A stretch of 64,000 bases of DNA from NCBI GenBank assembly GCA_030141605.1, contig JAQGDQ010000904.1:17917-81916 (forward strand), written 5' to 3'. The position numbers and the translations under genes are program-made. Positions within the stretch are counted from its first letter, which is position 1; the number at the start of each line of letters is the position of its first letter. The notes beneath the pieces were generated by a model that did not search any database, had not been told where the DNA came from, and was given only the letters and a program-made list of their open reading frames with translations. Source of the stretch: Tubiluchus corallicola (Eukaryota > Priapulida > Priapulimorpha > Priapulimorphida > Tubiluchidae). Positions 25,054 to 35,878 of this stretch are shown in pieces.

Positions 25054-26169
25054 ATGCAAAACATGACGAACCTGACAATTTCGACAGAAGCTGTGATCAC
25101 GCCCTGCGTGACATTTTCAAGGCCTGGCGGTATAACAACTGTAAACTTCATTCTTTACAAGATCTGCCTACCAGTAATTATTGCTGTAGGAATGCCGGGA
25201 AATGTACTCAATCTGATTGTTCTTATTGTAAGACGAAACGAGCTCAGTTCGATATCTTACATTTATCTAAGGGGTCTGGCTGTCGCTGACTTCCTCTTCG
25301 TTGCAATGTGGTCTGTGTGGCTGATAGTTATCCAAGGCATAACACCAAATATCGACCTTTCCCTGTATAGGGCCACGTTCAACGCCCACTTCTGTTTAAC
25401 GATGATGAATACATTCAACAATGCCAGCAACTTGTGCATATTATTCGTTACTCTGGATAGATACTTGTCCATTTGTCATCCGCTGAGAGCCTTGTACCTG
25501 CGAAGCAAAAAGGCGGCTAGACTTGTAATTGTGTTTATTTTTCTGCTTTCCATTCTCCTCCACATTCCTGAAGCCCTGCAGTACAACGTCAAGCAATACA
25601 GAGATTGCGATACCAACAAGCTATTTTACAAGATGAGTTGGAATACAGATATACGTGAATATATCGTGTATAAGTACGTTTGGCCATGGAGCGAGGTTCT
25701 GTTTGGTACAATCATTCCTGTCGTTGGTGTATGCGTCCTGAACCCCATGATTCTCCGTTCTTATCGTCAGAGTTGCTGCCAGAGATCAAAACTTTGTGTC
25801 GTGGGTAGCAACGGCAAAAGTTTCAGCAACAACGAAAGAGGAGTTACAGTTCTTCTGCTTATCTTGTCCTTGATTTTCGTCTTGACAACTTTTCCGTCTC
25901 TAGTAGCGAAAATAATCGTTCGCACCGGCCCAGAAAGGTTGCTCTCATCTAGAACGTTTCAGACGTACCAACATTTCACAAACGTTTTTGAAATCATCAA
26001 TTATTCAATCAACTTTTACTTGTACAATTTAGCTAACGTTGTTTTTCGCAAAAACGTCCGCTATACGTTTGTTTGTGGGATTAAACAGGTAGAAGAGAAA
26101 ACGGCAATGTTTGGAAGCAGGGCTTCATCAAAGCTAGCCAGCTGTAAAACAACACACACCAATCTGTAA
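25054..26169 (+). CDS. Rhodopsin-class (class A) peptide-type GPCR, single coding exon
   Basis: An uninterrupted 371-codon frame starts at ATG 25054. The N-terminus has an N-linked site (NLT, residues 6-8). Seven hydrophobic segments are visible: TM1 with GN (MPGNVLNLIV), TM2 with LAVAD, TM3 ending in LDRYLSICHP (the DRY motif), TM4 ending at HIPEAL, TM5 with an IIPVVG proline bend, TM6 with LTTFPSL, and TM7 with NYSINFYLYNL. A Cys before TM3 (AHFC) and one in loop 2 (RDCD) can form the conserved disulfide. The TM6 CWxP and TM7 NPxxY motifs are altered to TTFP and SINFY. Such TM7 forms occur in invertebrate FMRFamide/peptide-receptor relatives, so a neuropeptide ligand is plausible but unproven. 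An acceptor-like TTTGCAG at 24901 suggests a 5' UTR intron. AATAAA follows at 26317. Confidence 0.92.
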   Translation: MQNMTNLTISTEAVITPCVTFSRPGGITTVNFILYKICLPVIIAVGMPGNVLNLIVLIVRRNELSSISYIYLRGLAVADFLFVAMWSVWLIVIQGITPNIDLSLYRATFNAHFCLTMMNTFNNASNLCILFVTLDRYLSICHPLRALYLRSKKAARLVIVFIFLLSILLHIPEALQYNVKQYRDCDTNKLFYKMSWNTDIREYIVYKYVWPWSEVLFGTIIPVVGVCVLNPMILRSYRQSCCQRSKLCVVGSNGKSFSNNERGVTVLLLILSLIFVLTTFPSLVAKIIVRTGPERLLSSRTFQTYQHFTNVFEIINYSINFYLYNLANVVFRKNVRYTFVCGIKQVEEKTAMFGSRASSKLASCKTTHTNL

Positions 26170-26316
26170 TTTGTAATTTATAATTTATAGGCTTATTTTA
26201 AATACCATTTACGTGCATGTATTATCATCATGTACTTTGACTTACCGAAGAACATTTTAAAAAGCTCTGCAAACTGATTTGGAAGGTCTAACTGTGTCCA
26301 ATTTAACTGTATTTTC

Positions 26317-26322
26317 AATAAA
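26317..26322 (+). promoter_or_regulatory. Polyadenylation signal of the GPCR gene
   Basis: AATAAA lies about 150 bases after the GPCR stop. The following GATTATTATAT also resembles the tails of the LINE fragments at 8.0 and 30.8 kb. Confidence 0.5.
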
Positions 26323-26454
26323 GATTATTATATTTGCTAACAGTGAAAATCGAGCTTTAGTTGTTTTGTTCATTGTTGTTTCCATCTGTCAATTGGATTG
26401 TTGCTCCTTGTTGAACCAGTTGCTTTAAGCTAGTAACAGTCTGGCAAAGGATGG

Positions 26455-26590
26455 GAATTCTAATCTCCACTGGTTCATAATTTTTCAGCGTATCCTTCTT
26501 TAACTCATTAGCCGCAAGGTTGATAATTGTGAAATAAACCGCAATGATTTATTAGGTTGTGGCATTCACAGTCATAATTTTATTAAGGAT
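26455..26590 (+). mobile_element. Related copy of the 24-kb element body
   Basis: AATTTTTCAGCGTATCCTTC...AACTCATTAGCCGCAAGGTT...AAATAAACCGCAATGATTTA...CATTCACAGTCATAATTTTA follows, in order, the minus strand of 23948-24067. It lacks the opposite arm. Confidence 0.65.
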
Positions 26591-26842
26591 ATTGTTAATC
26601 GCCAGCTAATTTGAAGAGCTGATATAATCTGATATAATTATGAAAATCTGCGTTAAAATAATTATGACAGTAGATAGGAATATTATGGCGATGCGACTAT
26701 GAATATTTTGGCGATGTATGTGCTTGAAATTACACCCAAAATAAAGAAATAAAATCAAAAAGTGTTTAGTTTTATACCTCAATTTCAAACAGTTTTATAT
26801 ACATTTAGTATAGAAGTATTAAGTTTAATTTTCACGGCCTCT

Positions 26843-27121
26843 ATTCCAGGACGAGCACCAGAAGCAATATTTTTCAATTTGACATTTTTTCAAAAAAGTA
26901 TGGTTGAGCATATGTCTAAAATAAGATTATATTGTATTCCAAGAGGAGCACCAGAAGCAGTATTTTTAAATTAGTCAATTTTTCAAAAAAATGTGGCTGA
27001 TTCATGTGTCTAAAATAAGATTATATGGTATTCCAGGAGGAGCATCAGAAGCAGTATTTTTCAACTAGTCAATTTTTCAAAAAAATGTGGCTGAGTAATA
27101 TATCTAAAATAAGATTATATT
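26843..27121. repeat. Three ~93-bp tandem repeats
   Basis: Units start ATTCCAGGA/ATTCCAAGA at 26843, 26936 and 27030, each with GAGCACCAGAAGCA and TCTAAAATAAGATTATAT. Divergence between units is modest. Confidence 0.88.
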
Positions 27122-27929
27122 GACTGTGGATTTTACTGTTTTATTTTATCTTCCTTGATCCACGTTTAACTGTCCACGAGAGCAATGCAGTTTTTTACAA
27201 GTATGAAAAACAATATTACCTCAAAACACCAAATTTTTGTGATTTTGTCACTGAGATTCATGCACACAAAAATAATCTTTGACAATAACCCCAAAACAAA
27301 AAATTTATAAAACCGTCTCACATACCGTTGAACTAGATAACAGCGGTTAGTTAAACCGGGTCACTGCACGATCTAACTGTCAGACCACCCCTCCCTCTCC
27401 CACCCTGCTTTCCTTTAAGAACAACGCATCGAAAATACTTCAGTCATGTGAGTATCGTATAGCTAACAATGTCAACGCAGTATGATACGATTTTAATCGT
27501 TTAACTAAGCAAGTAATTATTAATATCAAACGTGTGATCGATTACTGAAATAAAAAGTAATTACACGCGAATATTTCGAATGGCCCGTTTCGCCCATGCA
27601 GGCAACATCGTAAAAAATAATTGCTAGTATTAATGCGTAATCGTAGTTCGACATAAACTGATGGCGCCATCTGTAGGAGGCATCCGATAGAAAAGGACAA
27701 TAGACTGTGACTGTGGTGGGACTGAAATTGTAGACTGGTTATTTTAAAGTAGGTGCTTCCAAAAAAATAAAATTAAAAAACAATGGTGTTAACTTGAAGA
27801 GACGTGCAGACGCGAAACGGATATAAAAATCCAATGAGCTGTAATTAGATTAATAATAATTAACCAGGCAATGTTTATGGGTAATTATAATGCGATCATG
27901 CTTCAAAATATTCGTCTGACTCTAGTAAC

Positions 27930-28417
27930 TTCATGTGTCTAAAGATAAGCCAGAACGTCTAAAAAGTCTATTAAGTCACTCTTGACATTAACAAATAGTT
28001 AGAAAATATGAAATCTTAATTTCACAAAACTCTTATGCGAAGACAATCACTAGAGTGCACCACCTGACTGATCATGAGCAACTGCAAAATTCCTGCGCAA
28101 TACAGTTACTGTAAATACGTATCACCAGGGACGTGAAAAATAACACGCCGCATTGGGCGATTATAAAGGGGCAAACACGAACTGTAGGGGAAGTGTAAAC
28201 TGCTGAGTAGAATTCACATTATGCCAGAAGTAATTTTGTTTTACAAAGAGCATCGTGTCAACTAAACAGGTTAAATGATTGTTAACATAGATCTTGCCCT
28301 CTAGCTCTTCGCATTTTCTCCTATTTGTGTTCTTGGTGCACGGACCATGAACTATTTCGTCCGACTAACTGTAATCACCTGTAGTCCTATACGATAATAG
28401 AATGCAGTTTAACATTA
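27930..28417. repeat. 488-bp direct repeat A, left copy
   Basis: It begins TTCATGTGTCTAAAG and ends AGTTTAACATTA. The right copy at 29240-29727 has the same length with about four substitutions. It abuts block B'. No TG...CA ends or clear target duplication were found, which argues against an LTR. Confidence 0.93.
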
Positions 28418-28419
28418 GA

Positions 28420-29230
28420 ATGCAAACCTTTACCAGAATTATTGGATAAGCCACGAAAGTTTTTACAATTGTTTTATGAGCTACGAGAGTTAGAAAGATA
28501 TAACCAAAAGTATTACATGCTCATGCACAGTAAACTGCGCTCTTGTGGAATGTTAATAAATGCAGTGATGTCTTCTTACACTTTGCTTCAGCAATAATTC
28601 CTTGTCACAGATATAACTTCTCCTAATTAATATATGGTGCACTATCAACTTTTGGGCTGCACTGTGTAGCTAATTCTTATTAACTAATGACAATGTTTAT
28701 TCCCAATATCAGACAATATTCTGACTCTATTGAACAGACAAACTATAAACATTTTTACTATTACAATAACTCTATAACAGGTTCAAAAAAGCCAAGAAAG
28801 ATAATGCACATAAAATTAACAATATTACAGCAGGGTTAAGAGCACAACGAAAACAGATCAGTTATCTATAACAAAATTCCAAATTCCAGTTTCCCACTGA
28901 AATGAGTGTTGTAATTTAATGTATAGACTCAGATATTACTATGTTATCTGGATCAAGTAACAGGCCTATATAATGTAGCTGTTGACATTTTACAATATTG
29001 TTGTCAAATTTTTCAACAATCGGGTGCAACAAGCCTTGCTGTGTCACACAGGAGTACTAAAGAAAACAAAAAAACAGTTATTTTGAGAAACGAATGAAAA
29101 GAGAATTGAAACTATTTGCCAGCATATTTTAGTGCAACAACTACTGAATTTTTAAGAAATTTGACCACAATCTGCAATCACGATCCTCGCTTTGGTTTTT
29201 CCACTCTCTGAGCCATAATCTTCAATGACT
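28420..29230. repeat. 811-bp recent duplicate (B') of 32827-33637
   Basis: The block aligns to 32827-33637 at a constant offset of 4407 bases without any gap. I found one substitution by eye (28713 region: TTCCCAATA versus TTCCTAATA). It contains the cyclophilin A 3' UTR and part of its last exon, and the 3' half of the open frame at 32747-33004. Both edges are sharp. It lies exactly between the two 488-bp copies of sequence A. Confidence 0.95.
29152..29230 (-). pseudogene. Cyclophilin 3'-terminal fragment
   Basis: These bases reproduce the last 25 codons and stop of cyclophilin A exon 5 (33559-33637), ending abruptly mid-exon. There are no upstream exons, so it cannot encode a cyclophilin. 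It is part of the 811-bp duplicated block 28420-29230. Confidence 0.9.
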
Positions 29231-29239
29231 AGGGCCACG

Positions 29240-29727
29240 TTCATGTGTCTAAAGATAAGCCAGAACGTCTAAAAAGTCTATTAAGTCACTCGTGACATTA
29301 ACAAATAGTTAGAAAATATGAAATCTTAATTTCACAAAATTCTTATGCGAAGACAATCACTAGAGTGCACCACCTGACTGATCATGAGCAACTGCAAAAT
29401 TCCTGCGCAATACAGTTACTGTAAATACGTATCACCAGGGACGTGAAAAATAACACGCCGCATTGGGCGATTGTAAAGGGGCAAACACGAACTGTAGGGG
29501 AAGTGTAAACTGCTGAGTAGAATTCACATTATGCCAGAAGTAATTTTGTTTTACAAGGAGCATCGTGTCAACTAAACAGGTTAAATGATTGTTAACATAG
29601 ATCTTGCCCTCTAGCTCTTCGCATTTTCTCCTATTTGTGTTCTTGGTGCACGGACCATGAACTATTTCGTCCGACTAACTGTAATCACCTGTAGTCCTAT
29701 ACGATAATAGAATGCAGTTTAACATTA
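29240..29727. repeat. 488-bp direct repeat A, right copy
   Basis: It is nearly identical to 27930-28417. A nine-base filler (AGGGCCACG) separates it from the end of block B'. Confidence 0.93.
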
Positions 29728-30354
29728 TACGTTATCTTACCATTAATTAATGCTGTGCATTAAGTAGCATTTCTCCTTGGGTCACTAGTGAGTTGCAATA
29801 TAATAAACTTCGATTTGGAGAATCACTCGAAGACTGCGGTGAACTTACGCATGCTACAAACTAACACAACGTCTGGCGGCCGCCATTACTATCGAGCTAT
29901 CCCAGTGTTCTTTGCGGTACGCTATAATTGACGAATACAATATCTAGTGCAAACCAGGGGCGTTATAAATAATATCTACTTGCTGTAACCAGAGAACCTT
30001 ATTTTATATTTTCTCTGGTTTGTAATGATGATTTGATCTACATAATTTTGTCTGTCGAACAATCCTGTCTCACCTAGAGGCTTGCGCAACTACTGCAAAA
30101 CTTTAGAAAATATGCAACAATGTAATATATAGGGAAAAAACAGATCACGTCTAATGATATGAGGTATTTATTAAATACTAAATTTATTCCTTGTATATGT
30201 ATATGTTTTCTTATTTTACAAGAAAAAGATAGTTCTAATTTTAGGCTTAGGCATACATATTTTAAACATTTCTCAATTTATTAATACTGCCTTAAAACAG
30301 CCCTGCTGTACGTAATTTGCATTGATATAGTTGGTAAATGCAGCTAATTACAAC

Positions 30355-30830
30355 ATTTCGTTTTTCCACTTACTGTGCACGTAGATGGTGTAGCACACTT
30401 AGCTACAGTTAGACAAGGACATAGACATGGTGCCCATGTATGGAATGAGTTACCTAACAATGTGAGGAAAGTTGAAAATTTCAAGGAATTCCGAAGGTTA
30501 TTATCTGTCTGGAATGGCAGTAAATGTAAATGTGTCATGTGTAAGTCTTTGTGACAATTGCGATAATTACTATAACGTACATGTATAGCTAACGCGCTAT
30601 TTTAATCCTGCTTTTTATATGTATATACATGTAGATGTGTGTGTGTGTGTGTGTGTGTGCGTGTGTGTGTGCCGCGGCATGCGTACGTACGTGCACGTTC
30701 GTGCGTGCGTATGTATTTTAGTTTCCATCTTTGTTTTATTACACTTTTGTTACTGTCGGTTCAAAAGCTCTTAGGAGCTTGTTTTTATTTGTACAAGCAT
30801 ATACCAACTTTAAATAAAGATTATCATCAT
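30355..30830 (+). mobile_element. Truncated LINE 3' end
   Basis: A frame ending at TGA 30552-30554 reads RHGAHVWNELPNNVRKVENF then KEFRRLLSVWNG, the canonical C-terminus of CR1/Jockey-type LINE ORF2. The 3' UTR contains a GT tract (30636-30672) and ends AATAAAGATTATCATCATC. The 5' part is missing. Confidence 0.75.
30636..30672. repeat. GT microsatellite
   Basis: (GT)n with one GC interruption, inside the LINE 3' UTR. Confidence 0.9.
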
Positions 30831-31560
30831 CAAATCGTCAGCTGCAGTTTTTGTTAATTCTCTTATAAAATTCATGTATGTTGACGTCATCTGTGGCAGT
30901 AATGTAACTTTTTGATTTTCAGAACAATCGTTTATAATCAGCTAATTCGGTGACGTAGCTTTTCGCTACTTGTTCCTATTTAAATGGTTATGATTTGTAC
31001 AACTGACATGTTTTTGTCACAACCCGTTCAGGGTTATGACGTTCGTTGATTTTTCATTTCTGTATTTTTGTAGTGATATTTTAAACACATTACGAGCACA
31101 CACAAAGAAAACAAAATACATGTAAACGAGAAAAATTACCGAACCTTGTTTAGAGATTCATGAAATCCAAACATGATGTATTAGTACATACTCTGAATAG
31201 TGCATTATCCCAACACACCACACGCATTATAATTAGCTAATGAAACACTATCTGCAACACACTGAAAACACAACATGAATACACGTATAATTAAACGTTT
31301 AAATCGAGTTATTGGACGCATAAACTTTGCAAATTAATGAGATCAATTTTCAAATAGAGACTATGCAAGTATATGCAAATGAAGACTCTACGAGAAAGTA
31401 AGTAATTAGTTTTCAACTCATGCAACGAACACGGAATTTTCAAGTGTCGTACATGTTACAAAAGCGAATTCGAAATTTCGACGATCATTACTGATTTTTC
31501 TCGAAGTTGCATTAATTGTTTCAATTGCCTCTCAATTCACTTTTATTAACTATCAAGAAA

Positions 31561-31722
31561 ACACGCACATTACAAATGCCAGATCAGTTTATAAGCTATA
31601 AAGACAACATGCACATTACAAATGCCAGATCAGTTTATAAGCTATAAAGACAACATGCACATTACAAATGCCAGATCAGTTTATAAGCTATAAAGACAAC
31701 ATGCACATTATAAGTGCCAGAT
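31561..31722. repeat. 46-bp tandem repeat, about 3.5 copies
   Basis: Units begin ACATGCACATTACAAATGCC at 31607, 31653 and 31699 (first unit at 31561 with ACACGC). The first three are nearly identical, the last is partial and diverged. Confidence 0.92.
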
Positions 31723-31843
31723 GAGTACGTAGGCCTGGCTTAACATGCTTACAATTGATATAGACAAATGTTTGTGAACGGATGGATTTATGTTTGTAAA
31801 AGGATGGACTTACGATGCTAATCAACTTTCAACTTTTCTTAGG

Positions 31844-32062
31844 CTACAATATTTTTTCTTTTATTTTGAATTTTCTTCTTTCAATATACTTTATCAAGCG
31901 TTGAGACTGTTGATGTATAATTTGGTCCGAAGTACATGGCCACCTTAACTTAGCTCTAAAAGTATCACGGTTATATTGGTCCAAATGTGCCCACAGACAA
32001 TCATGGAAAAACCTTGAAAACCGGATTTTCAGTAGGAGTGGTGCTTGGCTATTCTTGGCCAT
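31844..32062 (-). CDS. Unassigned small open frame, 72 codons
   Basis: ATG-initiated and rich in Trp, Arg, Lys and Gln (LWAHLDQYNRDTF, LRWPCTSDQIIHQQS, YIERRKFKIKEK), a composition more like a real small protein than translated A+T-rich spacer. No family recognised, and no splice partner found. Confidence 0.3.
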   Translation of the reverse strand: MAKNSQAPLLLKIRFSRFFHDCLWAHLDQYNRDTFRAKLRWPCTSDQIIHQQSQRLIKYIERRKFKIKEKIL

Positions 32063-32746
32063 TTTTTAACCTTTACCTCGTTCCATGTATCTTTAAACAT
32101 TTTGCCCTGATCTGCACGTTAAAACAAAATGAGATTGCGAGCCTCAATAAAAATGACAGTTTATAGTTTGTTTACAGTTTTTGAAGAAAAGCAAACAAGA
32201 CAGCTGTCGTGTGAATACATAAAGGATCATAAAATGATTAAAACTGGATATAGCGTCATATCATATTATAGTTAATGCAGTAGAATGCTGTAAGTTAAAG
32301 GTGGCATGCTTTATCACTAGATCATTTTCATGCCTTGGATGAAACATTAATAATTTTAGTTTTTCTAGATACTAAATGTGCATTTAACTACTGAAAGCAA
32401 AATCATTAGATTCCACAAAAACGCAGTTTGAACCGCAGTGCAGTACGTCACAGCTTAATATTCGACTCTTTAGCAGGCCTATAACCTTGAGCATAAAATT
32501 TGAGCAAAAACTGTGTAGACGTTCATAATGATAATGACAGCACCATGGAATCCCTGACTGAAATTTGAAATTCAAGTTAAATTAAGTAAATCACAGAATC
32601 GCCTGCCTATATACTACCCTAAACTAGACCGCAATATACTCTGCGTTACAATACCGTATAGGGCTGTATTAAAGTAATTATGACTTTTAAGAGTTGGTAA
32701 ATATAATTATGATTATTAATAATTTGATTCTGTATAGGATAGAATC

Positions 32747-33004
32747 ATGCAGTCATCTGGTCTATTATCTTACTGCACATTTCCACCATGCTGTGAAGCT
32801 TTTATTCCATTATCAACTTGTTCGCTATGCAAACCTTTACCAGAATTATTGGATAAGCCACGAAAGTTTTTACAATTGTTTTATGAGCTACGAGAGTTAG
32901 AAAGATATAACCAAAAGTATTACATGCTCATGCACAGTAAACTGCGCTCTTGTGGAATGTTAATAAATGCAGTGATGTCTTCTTACACTTTGCTTCAGCA
33001 ATAA
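32747..33004 (+). CDS. Unassigned small open frame overlapping the cyclophilin A 3' UTR
   Basis: An 85-codon frame, ATG-initiated or entered by an acceptor at AATCATGCAG. It has a Cys-rich N-terminal half and a helical half (KFLQLFYELRELERYNQKYY). It runs convergently into the cyclophilin A 3' UTR. Its last 59 codons are duplicated intact at 28420-28597 within block B'. Function unknown. Confidence 0.3.
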   Translation: MQSSGLLSYCTFPPCCEAFIPLSTCSLCKPLPELLDKPRKFLQLFYELRELERYNQKYYMLMHSKLRSCGMLINAVMSSYTLLQQ

Positions 33005-33637
33005 TTCCTTGTCACAGATATAACTTCTCCTAATTAATATATGGTGCACTATCAACTTTTGGGCTGCACTGTGTAGCTAATTCTTATTAACTAATGACAA
33101 TGTTTATTCCTAATATCAGACAATATTCTGACTCTATTGAACAGACAAACTATAAACATTTTTACTATTACAATAACTCTATAACAGGTTCAAAAAAGCC
33201 AAGAAAGATAATGCACATAAAATTAACAATATTACAGCAGGGTTAAGAGCACAACGAAAACAGATCAGTTATCTATAACAAAATTCCAAATTCCAGTTTC
33301 CCACTGAAATGAGTGTTGTAATTTAATGTATAGACTCAGATATTACTATGTTATCTGGATCAAGTAACAGGCCTATATAATGTAGCTGTTGACATTTTAC
33401 AATATTGTTGTCAAATTTTTCAACAATCGGGTGCAACAAGCCTTGCTGTGTCACACAGGAGTACTAAAGAAAACAAAAAAACAGTTATTTTGAGAAACGA
33501 ATGAAAAGAGAATTGAAACTATTTGCCAGCATATTTTAGTGCAACAACTACTGAATTTTTAAGAAATTTGACCACAATCTGCAATCACGATCCTCGCTTT
33601 GGTTTTTCCACTCTCTGAGCCATAATCTTCAATGACT
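32827..33637. repeat. Source block B of the 811-bp duplication
   Basis: This block is continuous with the intact last exon of cyclophilin A at 33638-33694, so it is the original and 28420-29230 the copy. Confidence 0.92.
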
Positions 33638-35825
33638 CTCACTACATCCATGCCATCAATGACCTTGCCAAATACAACATGTTTACCATCTAGCCTGTAA
33701 AAAGCAAACTGTTATACTAAATGTTAATAGTATGAGCATCAAAGCTCACAACACTTCAAACATATGATCTTTGGCTTCCTACCAATTACATTTACCTCCA
33801 TATGGTAATCATGCATACACTGAAGCATATTACCACTGCATGTGCTAATTGTTGTAGCACCAATTACTTAAAAATAAACCTAACTTTGATATAGTCATTT
33901 GTATGCTGGAGGAAAAACAACTTAACTAGGTAAGGTTTCCAGAAATAACAGACGAATCTGGAACAGTCAAATTAAAATTGGAAACACATGGAAACAAAAA
34001 TATATTTTTATGCAAAATTAGTATACATGAAAAGGGTTGATTAATTTATTAATTCACAAATAGAAGAACTACAGAATTCACTATGTCCTTGAAAAGTCTT
34101 TGTAGTTGCAATCTGCCAGAAGTTTATGCACAAAGATAAAAACTCTATCATAGAGATTAATTACACAGACGCACCAATTAGTTTTCTCAGTGCAGATGAA
34201 AAACTGGGAGCCGTTCGTGTTTGGACCTGCATTAGCCATTGAAAGTGTACCTGAAATACAAATAAGTTTAGCTCATGAAATTAAACAAGTATTAACCATA
34301 CATGCATTTCCCATGTATCAACATGTATGAACTACAGTGAAGACAATCACTAAGTTATTAAAGTAATTTAAATTTAGTGACTATATTTTCATTCATGAAG
34401 CAGTAAAAATTGAAAAACAACTATTCAAGTACAACACACACATAAAACACACTAGGTCTGTTGGAATCCAACTAGTCAAAATGGACAAAATGAAGTTCCT
34501 AAGAATATGTGCTGACAAACCCAGGCCAGACCAATTCTAGAATTTCTTGACACAAATAACGCTACCTTTCCTACGCATAGCTTGAATTTCAAGTTTTCTA
34601 CACATAATTAGTTTATAATTTTCAAGTCCAACTCACCTGGTCCTTCATGCTTGAGGGTAAAATTTTCATCTGCAAATTTAGCTCCATAGATACTCTTTCC
34701 ACCAGTACCATTATGGTTAGTAAAGTCGCCACCTTGACACATGAATTTTGGTATCACTCGATGAAAGATACTGTTCTTGAAACCAAACCCCTTTTCAGAA
34801 GTACACAATTGCCTAAAGTTTTCTGGAAAATGTTTAAACATTAATTGAAACCTCCTGAAAATACCAACAAACAGAGTGTCTACATAAACAGCAAAATAAG
34901 ACGGAAATTGTAATATTCAAAATATTTAATTCAATATCTATAAAGGGACTCCTGTTATGGGTGTCAAAACAGTAATTGTTATATACTTTGCATATACTAC
35001 ATGTTCCATCTCAGCCTATCATTTATGTTCTATTGTTCATTTAAGCGTAGTTAACTTACATTACTGTTGCAGAAAATCTTTGAGACATCAGCTGGATGTA
35101 ACTCTGCCCCCTTTCCCTAGGTCTAAGGGGTCTAAGTCTTGTTGAAGCTTATAGCACTATGTCCATGAATTTTGAAGTTCTAGGAAACATATTTAGCATT
35201 CATAGTGAACAGATTTTAGATGTAAGCTATGAGTGGTGGGCTTTAGTTACGTAAAATTATCTAAAATTAATTGTGTGGACATATTGCAACTTGTAAGTCA
35301 CAATTTTTGGCTTTATTAAAATTTCTGACAGCTTTCACTATTTAACTGTAAAAGAACAGATGGCCTGCCTACGCCGAAAGAGCTAAAATTACCAATGATA
35401 AATACTATCTTCATCCAATTTAGTTTACCCCTACAGATAAAGATGCGTTCCAAAATTTTAGGCTAGTTAGCTAATTATCTAAAAAGCGAGGAAGAATGAT
35501 GCTTAACCCTCCCGGTTCAAAGCTGTACCATTTCGTTTGCTGCGAGGTGATGATCAATGAGCAATGATCTTTGGTGGGCTATTTCTTATAGGCCTAAGCC
35601 GAAATAATATGCGCTGTTAATCACGCATGAGGCAGCAAATTGAAGTTGTTTGCAAGTAGCACATAAAGCTGATTTGCTAGTTTTGCAAATTAGCAAGCTA
35701 AAAAGCCCATCAGGGGTATCCATCTGTCTGTCTGCCTATTTATCTGTTTGTTTTTCTCTCTCCCTCTTTCTCTCACATGCACACACATACACACACACAC
35801 ACACGCACGCACGCACACACACACG

Positions 35826-35878
<53 letters not shown>

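Noticed and set aside
27930-29727. LTR retrotransposon with A as LTRs
   Set aside because: No TG...CA ends, target duplication, primer-binding site or retroviral-type frame; the interior is a copied cyclophilin 3' end.
31561-31722. CRISPR array
   Set aside because: The repeats are contiguous without unique spacers, in an animal genome.
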